Shown here in pieces: positions 42,057-45,561 of a DNA stretch of 45,561 nucleotides. The first letter of the stretch is position 1. Each line of letters starts with the position of its first letter. Made by a program: the position numbers and the translations under genes. Under the pieces are notes generated by a model. That model did not search any database. It was not told where the DNA came from and saw only the letters and a program-made list of their open reading frames with translations. Origin of the DNA: Acidobacteriota bacterium. GTDB lineage: Bacteria > Acidobacteriota > Terriglobia > Acidiferrales > UBA7541. The stretch spans positions 1 through 45,561 of the forward strand of contig JABDGF010000013.1 of the NCBI GenBank assembly GCA_013286165.1, in the 5' to 3' direction.

Positions 42057-42686
42057 ATGCCACTCACCGCACCGCCGCCAACTATCCACCGACTCACCCG
42101 CGCCGACCTGCCCAAAAGCACGGTCGCACTAGCGCGCTACCTGATCGGCAAAACTCTCGTGCACGACACGCGCGCCGGCCGCATCGCAGGCCGCATCGTA
42201 GAAACCGAAGCGTATCTTGTCGGCGACGCCGCGGCGCACAGTTTCCGCGGCATGACGGAACGCAACCGTCCGCTGTTTCTCGAGCGTGGCCACTCGTACG
42301 TGTACTTCATTTATGGCAATCACTTCATGCTTAATATTTCCGGGAATCGCGACGGCGTCGGGGAAGGAGTTCTGTTCCGCGCCGCTGAGCCGGTCGAAGG
42401 AATCGACTTGATGCGCCGTCATCGCGCCATGCCCGCCAGCGCGAAACTCGAAGATCTCGCGCGCGGACCAGGACGTCTCGCCGAAGCTTTCGCGATCGAC
42501 CGCAGCGTCGATGCGATCGACATGGTGGACGGGAAGTCAGCGCTCTGGCTCGGAACTGCCGTCCGCAAACGCGGCGCACTCGGCGAAAGCGTTCGTATCG
42601 GAATCACCAAAGAAGCCGAGCGCGTGCTGCGCTACTACGAGCGCAACAGCAAATTCGTCAGCGGCACCAATAAACTGAACGCGTAA
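42057..42686 (+). CDS. aag: DNA-3-methyladenine glycosylase (AAG/MPG type)
   Basis: 209 residues from the ATG at 42057; upstream in-frame codons run through the palindromic region and are rejected. It removes alkylated bases such as 3-methyladenine and hypoxanthine by flipping them out, starting base excision repair. By analogy with the human enzyme, Glu51 (RIVETEAY) is the catalytic base and Tyr53 and His61 (AAHSFRG) stack on the flipped base. YVYFIYGNHFMLNI is the conserved beta-hairpin. Length is normal for bacteria. Confidence 0.95.
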   Translation: MPLTAPPPTIHRLTRADLPKSTVALARYLIGKTLVHDTRAGRIAGRIVETEAYLVGDAAAHSFRGMTERNRPLFLERGHSYVYFIYGNHFMLNISGNRDGVGEGVLFRAAEPVEGIDLMRRHRAMPASAKLEDLARGPGRLAEAFAIDRSVDAIDMVDGKSALWLGTAVRKRGALGESVRIGITKEAERVLRYYERNSKFVSGTNKLNA

Positions 42687-42708
42687 AAACTTCAAGCTCC
42701 TGAATTAA

Positions 42709-43725
42709 TTATTCTGTAACGTCCGCTGTCATCCGCAAGCTGCCATCATAGACGTCGACAGCAAAACCGCTCGACGGCGCCGCCGTCCACGTTTTTAAAT
42801 TCAGCGTCGCGCCCGCCGCAGCTCGATATCCCGTAATCCGCCAGGCCGCGAGCGGTTTCCCCGCGACGCAAGTGATGATCGCGTGAGCATCCAGCGCGAA
42901 GATTTGTGCCGCGCCTTTACCCACGACGCGCGCGGTGCTGTCCGCTTCCACCAGCACGGCTGTCGTCTCGTCGATGCCCATAACGTGAACCTGCTTTGCC
43001 CAACCGTCCTGCACGATTCGCGCGGCGAATACGACGGACCTGCCCATCCGGTTGCGCGCACTGTAGTGGCTGTCTGTAATCACGCCGCGCAGCTGTGGGA
43101 TATCGAGAAAATCCTTTTCGAGCGTCACGTGTATGTCGTAAGGATTCGCCAGCGCTTGCTCGGTCGTGACCGTGTCGATCATCGACGCGAAAATGAATTC
43201 ACCTTCGACCGCGAGTCCCGCGCTGATTCCTGCAATCGGCACGCCCCGCGCGATCGCCGCGTTGATTTCCTTTTGCACCGAAGTGCCTTTCCAGAATTTG
43301 ATGTAGTTCGATTGGTCGCCGCCCGCGATGAAAATGGCGTGCGCCTCGTGCAGTTGCTGAATGACCCACGGCTGCTCACTCGCCTCGCGCGAGCTGAAAA
43401 CAATCGTCGTCGTCGAGTTCGCCGGGCACTTCTCGTGGAATTCCTGGTTGTAGTCGTCGTCGCCCGAAGCTCGGAGGATCACGATTTTCCCGCCGCCAGA
43501 GTGCTCGCAGAAAAATGCGGTCGCTTCATCCACATCGCCATGTCCGCCGAGCATCACCACGCCAAATCGCGGCTCGTGCGTCTGCTTCGGCGCGCTCGCC
43601 GCGAGCGAATATTCAACGTATCCAGTCCCGGTCGAAGTCGGCTTCGGCGGCGGCGCGTCCTGCGCAAAGGCAGCCGTCGCCATTACCACCACGCCAAATG
43701 CCACCATTGCGGTCCCCATTCTCAT
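42709..43725 (-). CDS. Exported cyanophycinase-like S51 family peptidase
   Basis: 338 residues from the ATG at 43725 with AGGTGG upstream; an in-frame upstream start is rejected because MRMGTAMVAFGVVVMATAAF starts a clear signal peptide. S51 features: VVMLGGHGDVDEA, FIAGGDQSNYIKFW and the nucleophile elbow GISAGLAVEG (Ser168). Cyanophycinases cleave the cyanophycin polymer to beta-Asp-Arg dipeptides; other members are dipeptidases. No cyanophycin synthetase is nearby, so the substrate may be another peptide. A C-terminal beta-rich tail (about 285-338) is extra. Confidence 0.9.
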   Translation of the reverse strand: MRMGTAMVAFGVVVMATAAFAQDAPPPKPTSTGTGYVEYSLAASAPKQTHEPRFGVVMLGGHGDVDEATAFFCEHSGGGKIVILRASGDDDYNQEFHEKCPANSTTTIVFSSREASEQPWVIQQLHEAHAIFIAGGDQSNYIKFWKGTSVQKEINAAIARGVPIAGISAGLAVEGEFIFASMIDTVTTEQALANPYDIHVTLEKDFLDIPQLRGVITDSHYSARNRMGRSVVFAARIVQDGWAKQVHVMGIDETTAVLVEADSTARVVGKGAAQIFALDAHAIITCVAGKPLAAWRITGYRAAAGATLNLKTWTAAPSSGFAVDVYDGSLRMTADVTE

Positions 43726-43863
43726 CGCCACCTGTACCCTCCGATTCGCATTTCCGCCAAACTCATGCCGCCCAGCGTAAATCCTGCTATTCTGGCCGCA
43801 TAGAGCGAATTCGCGCGCGCCGGAGCCGGCTACCGCTCGCGCGCCATCGCGCATCTAACCCAT

Positions 43864-44586
43864 ATGCCTCGCCGACCGAAATCGAAAGTTGAACCGAATC
43901 CGTCCGTGCTTGCGCGCCTACTGCAGTCCGGTTTGCGCAAAGGGCTGACGCGCGCGTATCACGGCGTGCAACTCGATCCCGCAAAGTATCTCGAAACCAT
44001 GCGCCGCGCGCACCGGCTGCCAATCAGCACGTGGAGCGACATGTTCCGCGTGGAAGAGGCTGTCGTCAAGCACCATGCGGACCGCATCATCCGTTCCGCG
44101 TCGCGCGCCGCGGCACTCGAGGGCACGGGACTCGGCCTCGGCGGCATGCTGACGATTTTGCCCGACGCTGGAATTCTCTCGGCGATCACCGTTCGCATGT
44201 TGCATCGACTTAGCTTGATCTACGGATTCGAGTACAACACTGAAGACGAAACGCAGGAGCTTTGGCTCGCAGCTGCCAGTGCCGCCGGGCTCGACATGGG
44301 CCGCGAATTCATCGGCAAGCAAGCCGCAACCCATCTTGTTCCCGCGATCATCGACCGCATGGCCGTGAAGCTCGGCGCCGAAGTGGCGGAGAAGTGGACT
44401 GGCCGCGTGATTCCGCTGATCAGCGCCGCCGCTGCGGGAACTCTCAACTATTATTTCGTGCGCAGCTGGGGACGCCGCGCGCAGAAACATTTCCACGACC
44501 GACACATGGCCGTGCGCAAGCGCAGCCTGCGCGAGCCGCGCTATCTCGCCATGGCACACGCGACACATCTCAATCGCGCGAATTAG
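43864..44586 (+). CDS. EcsC family protein
   Basis: 240 residues. The EcsC signature area is ASRAAALEGTGLGLGGMLTI, then LPDAGILSAITVRMLHRLSL and IYGFEYNTEDE. Two or three amphipathic or hydrophobic segments (about 95-120, 180-200) suggest membrane association. EcsC is the third protein of the Bacillus Ecs exporter locus, but most members stand alone and have no proven function, as here. No Shine-Dalgarno is seen before the ATG. Confidence 0.88.
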   Translation: MPRRPKSKVEPNPSVLARLLQSGLRKGLTRAYHGVQLDPAKYLETMRRAHRLPISTWSDMFRVEEAVVKHHADRIIRSASRAAALEGTGLGLGGMLTILPDAGILSAITVRMLHRLSLIYGFEYNTEDETQELWLAAASAAGLDMGREFIGKQAATHLVPAIIDRMAVKLGAEVAEKWTGRVIPLISAAAAGTLNYYFVRSWGRRAQKHFHDRHMAVRKRSLREPRYLAMAHATHLNRAN

Positions 44587-44615
44587 TTGCATATCGAGGC
44601 TAACGAGCTGACGAC

Positions 44616-45155
44616 ATGAACGCCGCTCCCATCCCGGCGCCGCCTGAACGCGAAGAACCGATGTTCTGCATGGTCCTCGCGCCCCGCCCGATGTTTGAGG
44701 TTCCGGCATCGCTGTCCGAGCCGATCGACTACGCCCGTCGCCTGGTGGCCGCGCTATTTACCGGCTCGCTGCTCAGTGATGTCCTCGATCCTGCCACGCT
44801 GCGCGTCATCATCGGCGAAGGGAACTGGATCTCCTACGAGTGCAGCTTCTGGGAATACCTCAAGTGCGATCGCCAGTCGTTGAAGTCGAGTCTGAAGCCG
44901 TCGGCCTTGCGGAAAATTGTGCGCCTCGCATACGGGCCAGATCGGCGGACCTGGTTCCGATCGCGCACGAAACCATCGCTCCACTACTTCATCTATCTGG
45001 AACAAGGCCGGCTGAAACTCAAAGGCCACGTCGATGCCGCCGCGCCACGTAAAAATCCCTACGTCCATCTCGTCGATGATTATTTGCCTGCGCACGGCAT
45101 TGGCACGCATCCCACAGCCGAACAACTTTGGGCCGCTTACAAAACGCGCCGCTAG
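44616..45155 (+). CDS. Hypothetical protein, 179 residues
   Basis: ATG 29 bases after the EcsC gene, so probably co-transcribed. Pro-rich N-terminus, then a mixed alpha/beta domain: YARRLVAALFTGSLLSDVLD, then EGNWISYECSFWEYLKCD and SLHYFIYLEQGRLKLKGHVD. It has no signal peptide or known motif. Confidence 0.75.
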   Translation: MNAAPIPAPPEREEPMFCMVLAPRPMFEVPASLSEPIDYARRLVAALFTGSLLSDVLDPATLRVIIGEGNWISYECSFWEYLKCDRQSLKSSLKPSALRKIVRLAYGPDRRTWFRSRTKPSLHYFIYLEQGRLKLKGHVDAAAPRKNPYVHLVDDYLPAHGIGTHPTAEQLWAAYKTRR

Positions 45156-45264
45156 CAGATTTACCCTTCAGCAATAGCACAACCAGTTCTCGCGAAACCC
45201 TTGCTCGCTTGCCGCGCGTCGTGCGATGCTTTCGCGTCGCTTTCCGCCCCCCGGAGGCTTTGCA

Positions 45265-45561
45265 ATGCCCGTCTGTGACGGTTGCGGGACCCGCGCGGAT
45301 GATGCACATATCCGCGGCCGCAATCAGCGGGTCGAACTCGCGCTGCGTTACCGCCCCACGCAGATTAAAGTTTTGATTCTGGATGGCTCGCCGCCGGCGC
45401 GCTTCGAAGATTCGTTCTATCAATCGACGCGCGATCGCAGCGTGCGCTCGGTCGCGTCGCGCGTTTATTTCGACGAAATCGTGAAGGCCGCAGGCGGCAC
45501 CGTGTCGCCGGCGATGCTCGAGGATTCCGCGCTGGTCGATTTCCGGAAGAAGGGATTTTTT
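45265..45561 (+). CDS. Partial CDS with N-terminal Cys-x2-Cys, runs off window
   Basis: An ATG with GGAGG 7 bases upstream opens a frame that stays open for 99 codons to the window end. It begins MPVCDGCGTRADDAHIRGR. CDGC followed by His15 suggests a small zinc-binding knuckle, but the usual second Cys pair is not seen. The part that follows (RPTQIKVLILDGSPPARFED) resembles no family I can name. The 3' end lies outside the window. Confidence 0.6.
   Translation, partial: MPVCDGCGTRADDAHIRGRNQRVELALRYRPTQIKVLILDGSPPARFEDSFYQSTRDRSVRSVASRVYFDEIVKAAGGTVSPAMLEDSALVDFRKKGFF

Overview
The window is a gene-dense, roughly 60% GC stretch that looks like a chromosomal contig from an Acidobacteriota bacterium (Terriglobia-like). 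I infer this from gene content, not from a phylogenetic marker search. The indicators are a long ADOP-type duplicated permease, many Sec, Tat and lipoprotein exports, an ECF sigma factor paired with a four-domain VOC protein, PilZ proteins, and many short palindromic intergenic repeats. I found no phage, plasmid, integrase, transposase, CRISPR, rRNA or tRNA.

Layout. 1-5.2 kb: a lipoprotein truncated by the window edge with secretin-like stretches, then a large membrane protein whose alpha/beta-hydrolase motifs are split by a transmembrane block. 5.2-7.4 kb: a hairpin cluster, a terminator and a minus-strand PEGA/Ig/OmpA envelope protein. 7.8-14 kb: a plus-strand run with a zinc-type dehydrogenase, a single-pass membrane protein, a Tat-exported amidase, a beta-propeller lipoprotein, an FKBP isomerase and a solitary nuoB. 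14.1-17 kb: YgfZ/GcvT-like protein, a 183-bp inverted-repeat element, a CPBP protease and a glyoxalase II-like hydrolase. 17.2-20.8 kb: an ECF sigma factor overlapping a gene for an anti-sigma-like N-terminus plus four VOC domains, divergent from a Tat-exported metallo-beta-lactamase protein. 20.8-23.6 kb: a small unknown protein, an LRV-repeat protein, a second inverted-repeat element and a GH29 fucosidase. 23.8-28 kb: a vitamin B6 cluster (MocR/PdxR-like regulator, hotdog thioesterase, pdxS, pdxT, low-molecular-weight phosphatase/ArsC-like protein). 28.2-32.6 kb: aldehyde dehydrogenase with a clear terminator, BKACE (DUF849) enzyme, M28 peptidase, TPR protein. 32.6-40.3 kb: small and secreted unknowns, an ABC ATPase-permease-esterase operon and the ADOP permease. 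40.4-45.6 kb: an unknown protein, two PilZ proteins, 3-methyladenine DNA glycosylase, a cyanophycinase-like peptidase, an EcsC protein, an unknown protein and a zinc-finger-like gene running off the right edge.

The clearest functional group is the PLP block: PdxS and PdxT form PLP synthase, and the MocR-type regulator, itself a PLP-binding fold, is the natural candidate to sense PLP. The most interesting regulatory unit is the ECF sigma/VOC pair, which could be a ligand-sensing sigma/anti-sigma switch. The most interesting non-coding signal is several families of inverted-repeat elements between genes. One family, with a core resembling CACAGAGAA, has six arms at four loci. One element of another family supplies the stop codon of the fucosidase gene.
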